Below, piece by piece: positions 10,097 to 19,610 of a stretch of 53,904 bases of DNA. The DNA is from an uncultured Rhizobiaceae group bacterium (GTDB lineage Bacteria > Pseudomonadota > Alphaproteobacteria > Rhizobiales > Rhizobiaceae), in assembly GCA_937951645.1 (NCBI GenBank), contig CALFBM010000096.1:1-53904 (forward strand). The letters run 5' to 3'. The position numbers and the translations under genes were made by a program. How positions within the stretch are numbered: position 1 is the stretch's first letter; each line of letters begins with the position of its first letter. Under the pieces are notes generated by a model. It made no database searches, was not told the origin of the DNA, and worked only from the letters and a program-made list of their open reading frames with translations.

Positions 10097-11395
10097 TTAG
10101 CTCGCCTCAATGGCTGATCTAGGCCACTTAACCAGTACTGAGGCACCACTTGGCTGTTTTTTTAAATCATTTTTAAAAATCAAACTAGCACCACTGCGCT
10201 CAAGAAGTGTTTTTGCAATGAATAAACCAAGCCCAAGACCGCCACCTTGAGTAGACCGCGAACGCCTGGTAACGAATGGCTCACCAATTCTGGCAAGTAC
10301 TTCATCATCAAAACCACGACCATCATCATTAACCTCTACCCAAAGATTATTATCGTCCCAACCTGTTTCCAGCGTTACTTTCTCGTTAGCATAATCAACT
10401 GCATTTTCAACGATGTTTCCAAGCCCATAAAGAATGCCCGGATTTCTGAGACAATCAGGAACACGGCTCTTGTCACGTTTTTTGATTTCAACTGTAACAC
10501 CAAAATTACGATGCGGTTCTGCAATTTCTTCCATAAAAGCTGTAAAAGGCATCGTCCCAATATGTCGATCCCCTTCAGTTGAAAGTGATGTCAGTTTTTG
10601 CAAAATCTCCCGACATCTTTCAGCCTGGCTTCTTAAAAGTTTTGCATCCTCAAAAAGAGCAGAGCCTTTTTCCAGCTCCCTTGTCATCTCTTTGGAAACC
10701 AGGGCAATGGTTGCCAAGGGTGTGCCAAGCTCATGCGCCGCAGCAGCAGCCAGACCATCCAGGTTTGATAAATGTTGCTCGCGTTGCAAAACAAGTTCTG
10801 TTGCAGTTAGTGCATCTGATAGTTTTCGCGCTTCATCCGCAACACGAAATGCATAAATTGCCGTAAATGAAAGGCTTGAAATAATTGAAAACCACATACC
10901 ACCAATATAAATATTGGGTAGCTTCAAAGTGACACCCTCAAGCCATGGAAGTGGCAAATAAAATACTGCAAGTAATGTTGCACAAGTGATTCCTAAAATG
11001 CCCAGGAACAAAGTGTAATTGATTGAAAGTGCTGTTGCAGAAATCACCACTGGTACAAGCAATAAAAACGAGAACGGATTTTGCAAGCCACCCGTTAAAA
11101 ATAACAAAACGGCCAGCTGGATAATATCATAAGCAAGTAATGCTGCAGACGATCTTGATGATAATCTCTGGTTTGCCGGATACCTGAATGTAAGAAACAA
11201 ATTTACAAAGATTGAAACCGATATAAGTGCAAAACAAAATACCGGCTCAAAACTGAAGCCGAGCAAGAGCCATACTGCAAAAACTGCACTTGATTGCCCA
11301 ATCACTGCCAACCATCTGACATTGATCAAGGTCTTCAGTCGAAGATTGTGACTTGGACCTCTCTGATTTATTTCCGTAAGTTCTGCAAGCGCCAA
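10097..11395 (-). CDS. RegB/ActS/PrrB-type sensor histidine kinase
   Basis: N-terminal TM region with GGLQNPFSF, H-box 'AAAAHELGTPLATIALVSKEM', 'ERCREIL', N/G boxes; adjacent to RegA-type regulator. Confidence 0.92.
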   Translation of the reverse strand: MALAELTEINQRGPSHNLRLKTLINVRWLAVIGQSSAVFAVWLLLGFSFEPVFCFALISVSIFVNLFLTFRYPANQRLSSRSSAALLAYDIIQLAVLLFLTGGLQNPFSFLLLVPVVISATALSINYTLFLGILGITCATLLAVFYLPLPWLEGVTLKLPNIYIGGMWFSIISSLSFTAIYAFRVADEARKLSDALTATELVLQREQHLSNLDGLAAAAAHELGTPLATIALVSKEMTRELEKGSALFEDAKLLRSQAERCREILQKLTSLSTEGDRHIGTMPFTAFMEEIAEPHRNFGVTVEIKKRDKSRVPDCLRNPGILYGLGNIVENAVDYANEKVTLETGWDDNNLWVEVNDDGRGFDDEVLARIGEPFVTRRSRSTQGGGLGLGLFIAKTLLERSGASLIFKNDLKKQPSGASVLVKWPRSAIEAS

Positions 11396-11423
11396 TGGCA
11401 GCTCCTTACTTTACCTTAACAAC

Positions 11424-12419
11424 TCATGACTTCATATCGACAATAACACGTCCGCGCACCTTACCATCCACAATATCAGTTGCTGTTTGAATAATATCAT
11501 CAAAGCCGATTTCAGTTGTAAGTGCTGCAAGTTTGCCCATATCAAGATCTGTTGCAATTCTATCCCAAGCCTCTTTGCGAAGTTCTTTTGACGCCATAAC
11601 AGAGTCAACGCCAAGTAACGCGATGCCCCGCAAGATGAACGGCATAACCGTAGCAGGTAAATCAAACCCTTGTGCCAAACCACATGCAGCAATTGCACCA
11701 CCGTAATTTGTTTGTGCAAGTAAATTGGCAAGTGTATGAGAACCAACTGCATCAATACCGCCAGCCCAACGTTCTTTGCCCAATGGGCGACCAGCTTCTG
11801 AAAGTTCCGCACGGTCTATTATTTCATTTGCACCCAATTCCTTCAGGAAACCACTTTCATCAACGCGGCCTGTTGAGGCGATTACATGATAACCGAGCCT
11901 GGAAAGAATAGAGATTGCAACAGAACCAACACCGCCATTTGCACCCGTTACAACTATAGGGCCTGAAGCAGGTGTTATTCCATAACGCTCCAGTGCCATA
12001 ACACAAAGCATGGCTGTGTAACCCGCTGTTCCAACACCCATTGCCTGTTTTGGCTCAATGCCTGATGGCAGTCCAATAAGCCAATCTGATTTTAAGCGCG
12101 CGCGCTCTGCGTATCCACCCCAATGTACTTCGCCAACGCCAAATCCGTTTAGAAGCACTTTATCACCCTTACTGAATTCAGAAGAAGCTGATTCAAGCAC
12201 TGTACCTACAAGGTCGATACCCGGCACCATTGGCCAATGTCTGATAACCGGACTTTTGCCGGTAATTGCCAGACCATCCTTATAGTTTACAGTTGTTGCC
12301 TCGACGGCGATTGTAACATCGCCTTCCATTAAATCATCACTGGTTAGTTCAACCACATTGACCGATTGTTTCTTTTCTTCATCACGAGAAACCTGAATTG
12401 CCTTGAATGTATCAGCCAT
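11424..12419 (-). CDS. MDR family zinc-independent oxidoreductase, YhdH/AcuI-like (acryloyl-CoA reductase type)
   Basis: 'VNYKDGLAITGKSPVIRHWPMVPGIDLVGTV' and 'VTGANGGVGSVAISILSRLGYHVIASTGR'. Confidence 0.88.
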   Translation of the reverse strand: MADTFKAIQVSRDEEKKQSVNVVELTSDDLMEGDVTIAVEATTVNYKDGLAITGKSPVIRHWPMVPGIDLVGTVLESASSEFSKGDKVLLNGFGVGEVHWGGYAERARLKSDWLIGLPSGIEPKQAMGVGTAGYTAMLCVMALERYGITPASGPIVVTGANGGVGSVAISILSRLGYHVIASTGRVDESGFLKELGANEIIDRAELSEAGRPLGKERWAGGIDAVGSHTLANLLAQTNYGGAIAACGLAQGFDLPATVMPFILRGIALLGVDSVMASKELRKEAWDRIATDLDMGKLAALTTEIGFDDIIQTATDIVDGKVRGRVIVDMKS

Positions 12420-12921
12420 CTTGAACTTCCTTGTCTTGTTCTTTTTGAGCTTTGCGTGCTCTTTGCCAGATTAAAATCTCATCGAAAATAATAGCCATTG
12501 CACCAATTGTAATAAATGTATCTGCCAGATTAAAAACTGCAAACCTAAAATCCAAACTATCAATGTGAAATAATATCATATCGATAACCTTGCCGTACCA
12601 AGTGCGGTCAATCAAATTACCAATCGCACCCCCAATGACACAGGCATAGCCAAGTTCTGATAGAGCCCGACCCGCTTCAACGCTATGCCATAACCATATG
12701 ACAAATCCGATAATACAGATTGTCATGATAACCAATGGCCATTGCCCAAGGCTTTCCAGTAACGAAAACGCAACTCCGTAATTATACGTTCTGAACAAAC
12801 TTAAAAATGGAATTAGCTCAACTTGCTGCTGAAATGGCAACTTGGTTTCAACCATCCACTTGGATACCTGATCAATGACCACCAACAATACAACAAAGAG
12901 TGTCCAATAAACCCGCATCAA
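12412..12921 (-). CDS. lspA: Lipoprotein signal peptidase (signal peptidase II)
   Basis: Four TM segments; catalytic Asp motifs 'GGAIGNLIDR' and 'FNLADTFITIG'. Confidence 0.95.
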   Translation of the reverse strand: MMRVYWTLFVVLLVVIDQVSKWMVETKLPFQQQVELIPFLSLFRTYNYGVAFSLLESLGQWPLVIMTICIIGFVIWLWHSVEAGRALSELGYACVIGGAIGNLIDRTWYGKVIDMILFHIDSLDFRFAVFNLADTFITIGAMAIIFDEILIWQRARKAQKEQDKEVQDG

Positions 12922-12924
12922 AGT

Positions 12925-13767
12925 CTAACTTTCTATCGGTGGTAATTTCTTACCCATGTGGAAAAGCATTACGCCAGTTGCAATTGCAAGATTAAGAGAA
13001 TCAGCTGCGCCATGCATTGGAATTAGGGCAAGCTTATCACAAGTTGCCGCGAGATCGTCAGGCAAACCTTGCTGCTCATTGCCCATCAAAAGCAGAACAG
13101 ACTCTGATTGATAATCTATCGTACGAAAATCCGTTGCACCCTCAAGATGTGTACCAACGACCATACCTTCCCAGGAGATACGCCACTTCAAAAACTCAGG
13201 AACGCCCATGCGCACTAAAGGCACATTGAAAATGGAACCCATGCTGGCTCTGGTTGCTTCCAGTGAAAACGGGTCTGTTGTTTCACCTATCAGAATAATA
13301 CCTTCAGCACCTGCAGAATCTGCGGTACGAATAATGGTACCCAGATTTCCGGGGTCACGAACACGGTCAAGTGCAATCCAGACGCTTGATGGATTTTTGA
13401 TTTTTTCAGGAGCACGCTGCCAATTTTGGCGCATAACACCAACCACCATTTGCGGGTTGTCTCGCCGCGTAATGGAAGAGAGAACTTTTTCATTCACTTC
13501 CAGAATATCAGCACCAGCAACGCGAAGCTTTGCAGCCAATTCTGTGACTTGCGCGCTATCATTTGTTGTTGCTGCATAAATCAGCGTTTCAATCTCCCAG
13601 CCATTTTCAAAAGCATCACGGACAAGCTTCATGCCCTCAACCAGAAATACACCACCCTGATCACGGTTCTTTTTTTGTGCCAGTGCTTTAATCGACTTGA
13701 TACGCGGATTAGAGACAGCTGTTATCTCAAAAATGCGACCCGGCCTGTTTTCAATATTCTCACTCAT
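12925..13767 (-). CDS. TrmH/SpoU family RNA methyltransferase
   Basis: SPOUT motifs 'LDRVRDPGNLGTIIRTADSAGA', 'LLLMGNEQQGLP', 'IPMHGAADSLNLAIATGVMLF'. Confidence 0.94.
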   Translation of the reverse strand: MSENIENRPGRIFEITAVSNPRIKSIKALAQKKNRDQGGVFLVEGMKLVRDAFENGWEIETLIYAATTNDSAQVTELAAKLRVAGADILEVNEKVLSSITRRDNPQMVVGVMRQNWQRAPEKIKNPSSVWIALDRVRDPGNLGTIIRTADSAGAEGIILIGETTDPFSLEATRASMGSIFNVPLVRMGVPEFLKWRISWEGMVVGTHLEGATDFRTIDYQSESVLLLMGNEQQGLPDDLAATCDKLALIPMHGAADSLNLAIATGVMLFHMGKKLPPIES

Positions 13768-14764
13768 TTGCCACCCATCTGCTAAACATGGATGTTGATA
13801 GCAGGCGTTCGCTTTTTTCTGTTTTCAAAACCAGCTCACCAGACTGTAATTCACCGCTATAATCACCAAACTTCTCCTGCATGATTTCATGCATTGCATA
13901 AAATGATGCCCTGATCGCGTAAGAAGTCAGAACAACGAAAGATGATTTTTCATTTGTGATACCCCGTACCAAATCCAGCATATGAGGGAGGTCCTCAAAA
14001 AGTTGCCAGACCTCGCCCTTGGGCCCACGGCCATAGGCAGGTGGGTCGAGCAATATACCATCATAAGTATTTCCGCGTCGCACTTCACGTTCGCAAAAGC
14101 GTACTGCATCTTCACAAATCCAGCGGATTGGCTTATCGCCCAAATCTGCATCATCCTGATTTTCGCGCGCCCACAAAATTGCTTTCTTGGAGGCATCAAC
14201 ATGTGTCACATGAGCACCGCTACGTGCAGCAACAAGCGAGGCAAGCCCCGTATAGCCAAACAGGTTAAGTACTTTAAACTCTTTACCTAGAGAGGTTCGT
14301 TCCTTGATTTTTTCCTCCATGAACTTCCAATGCGTGGCTTGTTCGGGGAAAACGCCTACATGGCGAAACGAAGTAAATCGCCCCAAATAGTTGATACCAT
14401 CCCAGCTTAATGGCCAGGTTTCAGGTAATTGTTTTTTAGGAAATGCCCATCTTCCAGCACCTTCCTCTGTGGTATCACCTGTAAAAATGGCATCAACATC
14501 GTTCCATTCATTTGGTGAACGTGATGGTTGCCAAATGGCTTGCGCTTCCGGACGAACAATTTTGAGTTTTCCATAGCGTTCAAGCTTCAGACCATTTCCA
14601 CTATCAAGCAATCCATAATCACTGTTTGGCTGGTTTTCCAATACAAGTGGGCAAACATCTTTCAATCGCTTACGAGAAACAAAGACTGGTTTTGCTTTTG
14701 TTTCTTCCCTGACGCGTGGTGGTTCTGTAGGCTGACGTTTGTTTTTATGACCAGGTTTTGGCAA
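13760..14764 (-). CDS. Class I SAM-dependent methyltransferase (RlmI-like)
   Basis: 'VLNLFGYTGLASLVAARSGAHVTHVDASKKAILWARENQ', 'ILLDPPAYGRGPKGEVW'. Confidence 0.88.
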   Translation of the reverse strand: MPKPGHKNKRQPTEPPRVREETKAKPVFVSRKRLKDVCPLVLENQPNSDYGLLDSGNGLKLERYGKLKIVRPEAQAIWQPSRSPNEWNDVDAIFTGDTTEEGAGRWAFPKKQLPETWPLSWDGINYLGRFTSFRHVGVFPEQATHWKFMEEKIKERTSLGKEFKVLNLFGYTGLASLVAARSGAHVTHVDASKKAILWARENQDDADLGDKPIRWICEDAVRFCEREVRRGNTYDGILLDPPAYGRGPKGEVWQLFEDLPHMLDLVRGITNEKSSFVVLTSYAIRASFYAMHEIMQEKFGDYSGELQSGELVLKTEKSERLLSTSMFSRWVANE

Positions 14765-14897
14765 ACTCTTGCTACTCCAAAGGATTTTAGGCTAATTTAC
14801 CTATAGTAATCTTGTTTTTTATCGACTAAAAATGGGATAGCAGATGAAGGTGATATGCGAAAGTGTAAACCTGTTATAGAATTTTGGGAGAAAAATC

Positions 14898-14999
14898 ATG
14901 AATGAAGTTACACACTATGAGGACAATGCCTGGTCAGTCTTTTTTTGGGGGCTAATTATTTGTGTCGTTTTAGCATTTATAGTTTACCTTATTGGCTAA
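14898..14999 (+). CDS. Putative 33-aa single-pass membrane microprotein
   Basis: ATG...TAA: MNEVTHYEDNAWSVFFWGLIICVVLAFIVYLIG; upstream GGGAG; below the track's length cutoff. Confidence 0.45.
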   Translation: MNEVTHYEDNAWSVFFWGLIICVVLAFIVYLIG

Positions 15000-15739
15000 A
15001 CGCTAACAGCATGAAGTTTTGCGCCATGAGCGCGAAGCCAGGTCTTTTGAACATCAGTATCGGGACAAAGCGCTTTGGTTAGATTCCAAAACCTGTCAGA
15101 ATGATTCATTTCTTTTAAATGCGCTACCTCATGGGCCGCCAGATAGTTTAGAACCTCAGGCGGTGCCATAATGATGCGCCATGAAAAGGATAAAGTCCTT
15201 GTTGTTGAACACGATCCCCAACGGCTTGTTGTATCAGTAATACGAATTTGCTTTGGACGAATCCCTACTTTGCTTGCATGAATATTAACAGCCTTATCCA
15301 ATTCCTTGCGGGCTTCACGCTTCATGAAAGAAAGCAGTTTACGACTGGCCGCCGATGGTTCCCCTGGCACCAAAAGAACAGGCTGATCATTTCCTAGCTT
15401 AACCTGAACAAGCCCACGTAATTCTCCACTTGAAACAATGGTGTGTTCAACACCTTTAAACGGTATCGTTTCGCCGTGCACTAATTCCACGCGCTTTGGC
15501 AATCTGGCTATTCTGGTTGCAACCCAGTTACGATTGCGTCTGGCAAACTCTTCAATTTCATTATCGTCCACGTGGCCTGGCGTTGTAATCTTCAAGCCAT
15601 CACCTGCAGGTAGTAGCCTCAATGTAAGGCGCTTGGCACGGTCATTTTCAACTACTTTTACAGGTAGAATTTGCCCGTCGATTTCTATTTGAAAATCGCG
15701 ATCTCTTTTCTGTATCTGTCTGAAGAAAGAAAATGTCAT
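14996..15739 (-). CDS. YgjP/WLM-like M48-family metal-dependent hydrolase (DUF45)
   Basis: 'RWGSCSTTRTLSFSWRIIMAPPEVLNYLAAHEVAHLKEMNHSDRFW' HEXXH motif. Confidence 0.92.
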   Translation of the reverse strand: MTFSFFRQIQKRDRDFQIEIDGQILPVKVVENDRAKRLTLRLLPAGDGLKITTPGHVDDNEIEEFARRNRNWVATRIARLPKRVELVHGETIPFKGVEHTIVSSGELRGLVQVKLGNDQPVLLVPGEPSAASRKLLSFMKREARKELDKAVNIHASKVGIRPKQIRITDTTSRWGSCSTTRTLSFSWRIIMAPPEVLNYLAAHEVAHLKEMNHSDRFWNLTKALCPDTDVQKTWLRAHGAKLHAVSV

Positions 15740-15773
15740 AAAATACTAATAATTGATTCTTTTAAGATTAGAA

Positions 15774-15804
15774 AAACAAAAAAGCGGAGCATGCGAGCTC
15801 CGCT
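15774..15804 (-). terminator. Rho-independent terminator after the DUF2852 gene
   Basis: Minus strand AGCGGAGC-loop-GCTCCGCT followed by TTTTTTGTTTTT. Confidence 0.9.
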
Positions 15805-15828
15805 GTTAAAGTTTATGGATGATATTTT

Positions 15829-16260
15829 TTAAGTATCAATAGTGTCGCCACCAGATTTTTTTGATCGCGGCGCCGGTTTTCGTTTGCGGGAGTTTAGAAA
15901 ATCATCAAACTCATCCTTGTCCCTCGCCCTGCGCAGGTCACGTTGATATGCGTCAAATTCAGAAAGTGTATCATCGAGTTTTCTACGTTCTTCATCAAGC
16001 CTTGCAAGCTCAATCTCACGCCAATCATCAAAAGCTGTATTACCTGATTCTAGTGTATGTGATGAACGTTCGGCAGGTTTAAATGTATCAACAACCTTAT
16101 CAGTTGCACGGTTTACATCCTGCTTGAACCCCTTAAGACGGTCACCCCAAATAATATATGCAATCATTGCAAGACCCAATGGCCAGGCAATCATAAATCC
16201 TATCACCATCATACCTATTGTAACGGGCGTCCATGCCGAGCGTATAAGAGAATTCGTCAT
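15829..16260 (-). CDS. DUF2852 domain-containing membrane protein
   Basis: 'MTNSLIRSAWTPVTIGMMVIGFMIAWPLGLAMIAYIIWG' plus charged C-terminal coiled coil; start placed at ATG 16260, track ORF is longer. Confidence 0.78.
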   Translation of the reverse strand: MTNSLIRSAWTPVTIGMMVIGFMIAWPLGLAMIAYIIWGDRLKGFKQDVNRATDKVVDTFKPAERSSHTLESGNTAFDDWREIELARLDEERRKLDDTLSEFDAYQRDLRRARDKDEFDDFLNSRKRKPAPRSKKSGGDTIDT

Positions 16261-16369
16261 ATTTAACCCCTTAAATGAGTAAGGCAGCCACCATGGCATA
16301 ACCTTTATTAACCTAGAGGTAAGTATAAAATGGCTGATTTCAAGGGTATTGGCTGATATTACGAAAGCT

Positions 16370-17068
16370 TCACAAAGCAGAGGCAATCTCATCAATAACG
16401 CTTTGAGCCGCAGCTTTTGGATCTTGCGCAGCCGTAATCGGGCGTCCAACCACCAAATGCGTGGAACCTGCTGCAATTGCATCAGCTGGTGTCATAATCC
16501 GTTTTTGATCGCCAATATCAGAGCCTGCTGGCCTGATGCCTGGTGTTACAATTGCCATGTCAGACTTGATGGCCTTGCCAATCGCGCTTGCTTCCCTGGC
16601 TGAAGAAACAACCCCGCCCATACCCAATTGGCTGGCTTGTTTAGCACGTCTTATAACCAGATCTTGCGCTGCAAACGCATAACCTGCATCTGATAAATCA
16701 ACATCATCCATTGAGGTTAAAACGGTTACGCCAAGCAAGCAAAGATTAGAACCATTCGCGGCTTCAACAGCTGCTTTCATCGCATTTGGATAGGCATGAA
16801 CAGTAGTCATCTGCACATCCATTTTAACAATATTCTCAACCCCTTTTGCGATTGTATTATCAATATCCAATAGCTTCATATCGAGAAAAACCTGCTTGCC
16901 CATATCACGCAGCTCACGAACAAAATTCAATCCGCCTGCAAAAGCCAATTGGTGGCCAATTTTATAAAATGAGACAGTATCTCCCAAAGTATCGACAAGT
17001 TGTTCCGCATCCATCACTGTTGGCATATCAAGGGGAACAATCAGACGGTCTTTAGGGCTCATGTTCAT
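16370..17068 (-). CDS. pyrF: Orotidine 5'-phosphate decarboxylase
   Basis: '[21 protein letters not shown]', '[39 protein letters not shown]'. Confidence 0.96.
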   Translation of the reverse strand: MNMSPKDRLIVPLDMPTVMDAEQLVDTLGDTVSFYKIGHQLAFAGGLNFVRELRDMGKQVFLDMKLLDIDNTIAKGVENIVKMDVQMTTVHAYPNAMKAAVEAANGSNLCLLGVTVLTSMDDVDLSDAGYAFAAQDLVIRRAKQASQLGMGGVVSSAREASAIGKAIKSDMAIVTPGIRPAGSDIGDQKRIMTPADAIAAGSTHLVVGRPITAAQDPKAAAQSVIDEIASAL

Positions 17069-17649
17069 ACTTTCAAAGTTGCTGCCTTGGTGGCAAGGGA
17101 TTTGGCTGCAGCTTTCAGGAATTGACTACTGCGCTCATCTGTTAATCTGTCCATATCATCAAAGGCATTAAAACCGTTACCAACCGCTACCTGCTCGCTA
17201 ACAACCAGTGAACCAAGACGTACCAGGATTTCACGCAAATGATAAAGCATAGCGATACCGCCCATTCCGCCAGGAGAACATGCACCAATTGCCGCTACCT
17301 TGTCTTTAAAAGGCACAGCCTGTTCAACTGGTACCCGCGTCATCCAGTCAATGGTATTTTTCATCAATGCTGACAATGAACCATTATATTCAGGGCAAGT
17401 AATAAAATAACCATCATGCGCTGCCATGAGTTTTGCAAGCTTAATTGCGTTTTCAGGGATGCCCTCTTTCTCTTCCAGATCACCATTATAAATTGGCAAT
17501 ATGTAATCTTCCAAAGAAATACGGGTTATTTCGCAATCAAGTGATGATAGCTCGCGAATCGCTGCATCCAGCAAACGTACATTAATTGAACCTGATCGTA
17601 TCGAACCAGAAAAGCACAATATTTGGGGGGGGATCATTAAAAATTCCAC
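17065..17649 (-). CDS. NAD(P)H-dependent FMN reductase family flavoprotein
   Basis: '[19 protein letters not shown]', '[24 protein letters not shown]'. Confidence 0.92.
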   Translation of the reverse strand: MEFLMIPPQILCFSGSIRSGSINVRLLDAAIRELSSLDCEITRISLEDYILPIYNGDLEEKEGIPENAIKLAKLMAAHDGYFITCPEYNGSLSALMKNTIDWMTRVPVEQAVPFKDKVAAIGACSPGGMGGIAMLYHLREILVRLGSLVVSEQVAVGNGFNAFDDMDRLTDERSSQFLKAAAKSLATKAATLKV

Positions 17650-17677
17650 AGAGTTTAAATACTAATATTAGATAGTA

Positions 17678-18283
17678 CTATTGCACATCTCTACGGTATA
17701 TCCATATACCTGCTGGTGGAATATTTCTAAAAATCCGATCTGACTTTTCAACTGTAAACTTACCAGGAACAGCTGCTAATGGCGGTTTTGGTCCATAGCA
17801 AAGCTGGATAAACGGGCCATTAGGCGCAATAAGCTTCAAGCCTTCATTTATAATTTCTTCACGGTGCAGCTTTGGCATATTAAGAAGCGGAATTGCGCAA
17901 ATTACACCTGCATAAGTTTTATATTCAACGTCTTTAAGGGTTTTAGTCAAATCGAGCGCATCACCGTTTATGAAATTTACGCCTGGAATACTTGAAACAA
18001 GATAATTATAAAATTCTTTGCTGTATTCAATGCTTACGATCTTGTTTGGTTCAAGACCCCGTTTCAGAATTTCCTTTGTAATAACCCCGGTTCCTGGCCC
18101 CAACTCCAAAACAGGCAGTCCCGTATCAATAGGCAACAAACTTGCCATATAACGGGCTGCTATTTCTCCCGTGGGTTTGATTGAGCCTACAGAACCAGGA
18201 TTTTTAACCCAAGCCTTGATAAACCTGAAATCTTCCTTAAACCGAGCAACAATCTTCTTTCCGACCAAATAATCAGGCTTCAT
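17678..18283 (-). CDS. pmtA: PmtA-like phospholipid N-methyltransferase
   Basis: SAM motif 'VLELGPGTGVITKEIL' and rhizobial PmtA-like sequence; location between dnaJ and pyrF. Confidence 0.78.
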   Translation of the reverse strand: MKPDYLVGKKIVARFKEDFRFIKAWVKNPGSVGSIKPTGEIAARYMASLLPIDTGLPVLELGPGTGVITKEILKRGLEPNKIVSIEYSKEFYNYLVSSIPGVNFINGDALDLTKTLKDVEYKTYAGVICAIPLLNMPKLHREEIINEGLKLIAPNGPFIQLCYGPKPPLAAVPGKFTVEKSDRIFRNIPPAGIWIYRRDVQ

Positions 18284-18379
18284 TATATCTGTTATCCATC
18301 TACGCGAATATAAATACTATAATAATATTCTTGAAGTTTTTAAAAGCAATAATGATCTAAATATGTCGTAAAGATTAAA

Positions 18380-19528
18380 TTAATCACTCAAGCCATCAAG
18401 AAACTTTTTCATTCGCGTAAAAAAACCAGTCGACTCAGGGCTATTATCTTCTGATGAAATCTGCTCAAACTCTTCAAGTAACTCACGCTGACGTTTACTT
18501 AATTTTTGCGGTGTTTCAGTCACAACCTGAATATAAAGATCCCCAATATCACTGGAGCGCATAATTGGCATACCTTTGCCACGAAGGCGAAATTGTTTAC
18601 CTGTTTGCGTGCCTTCAGGAACCTTAACTCTGGACTTTGTGTTATCCAGGCAGGCAACTTCGAATTGGCCGCCAAGAGCTGCTGTTGCCATGGAAATTGG
18701 AATCTTGCAAAAAAGATCAGCCCCATCACGCTGGAAAAACTCATGGCTACGAATACTCAGGAAAATATATAAATCCCCTGGTGGTCCACCGCGTGAACCA
18801 GCTTCACCTTCACCACCAAGGCGAATGCGTACACCATCTTCAATGCCTGCAGGAATATCAACGCTTAGCGTGCGCTCCCTGGTAACGCGACCCTGTCCAG
18901 AACATTCATCACACGGATCAGAAATTACTTCGCCACGAGCCTGACATTCAGGACAAGTGCGCTCAACCGAGAAAAACCCTTGAGAAGCACGTACACGGCC
19001 CACACCGCCACACGTATTACAAGTAACAGGAGATGAACCAGGCTTTGCACCAGAACCCGAGCAAGTTTCACAGCCAACTGCAGTTGGAACGCTAATTTCA
19101 GCTGATTTTCCTGAATAAGCATCCTCCAGCGAGACTTCCATATTGTAACGAAGGTCTGAGCCGCGTTCACGTCCACCAGAACGTGCACCACCGCCACGAC
19201 GGCCTGCGCCACCGCCCATCATTTCACCAAAAATATCTTCGAAAATATCCGAGAAACCACCAGCACCACCACCGAAGCCGCCAGCGCCAAATCCGCCACC
19301 TTGTTCAAAGGCTGCATGCCCGTATTGATCATAGGCTGCACGTTTTTGCGGGTCTTTTAAAACTTCATAAGCTTCGTTGATCTCTTTGAATTTGGATTCA
19401 GCACCTGCATCATCCGGATTACGATCTGGATGATGCTTCATCGCCATTTTGCGAAAAGCACTTTTGAGTTCTTTTTCGTTGGCACCTTTGGAGGCACCTA
19501 GCAACTCATAATAATCAGCCTTGGACAT
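18380..19528 (-). CDS. dnaJ: Molecular chaperone DnaJ
   Basis: J domain with HPD, G/F region, four CxxCxGxG zinc motifs. Confidence 0.98.
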   Translation of the reverse strand: MSKADYYELLGASKGANEKELKSAFRKMAMKHHPDRNPDDAGAESKFKEINEAYEVLKDPQKRAAYDQYGHAAFEQGGGFGAGGFGGGAGGFSDIFEDIFGEMMGGGAGRRGGGARSGGRERGSDLRYNMEVSLEDAYSGKSAEISVPTAVGCETCSGSGAKPGSSPVTCNTCGGVGRVRASQGFFSVERTCPECQARGEVISDPCDECSGQGRVTRERTLSVDIPAGIEDGVRIRLGGEGEAGSRGGPPGDLYIFLSIRSHEFFQRDGADLFCKIPISMATAALGGQFEVACLDNTKSRVKVPEGTQTGKQFRLRGKGMPIMRSSDIGDLYIQVVTETPQKLSKRQRELLEEFEQISSEDNSPESTGFFTRMKKFLDGLSD

Positions 19529-19549
19529 TTGGAGCCGATCCTATCTTTA

Positions 19550-19592
19550 TAAAAAAACCTTCGGCGCACAAATTTTCATGCACGCCAAAGGT
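19550..19592 (-). terminator. Hairpin plus U-tract between dnaK and dnaJ (terminator/attenuator)
   Basis: Minus strand ACCTTTGGCG...CGCCGAAGGT followed by TTTTTTT. Confidence 0.8.
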
Positions 19593-19610
19593 ATATTGAT
19601 ACAACCGAAC

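Noticed and set aside
10434-10856. 140-aa plus-strand ORF inside the regB-type kinase gene
   Set aside because: Antisense shadow ORF, no domain signature, and the opposite strand is clearly coding.
16261-16482. N-terminal extension of the DUF2852 ORF overlapping pyrF
   Set aside because: Out-of-frame overlap with pyrF; internal ATG at 16260 matches the DUF2852 N-terminus.
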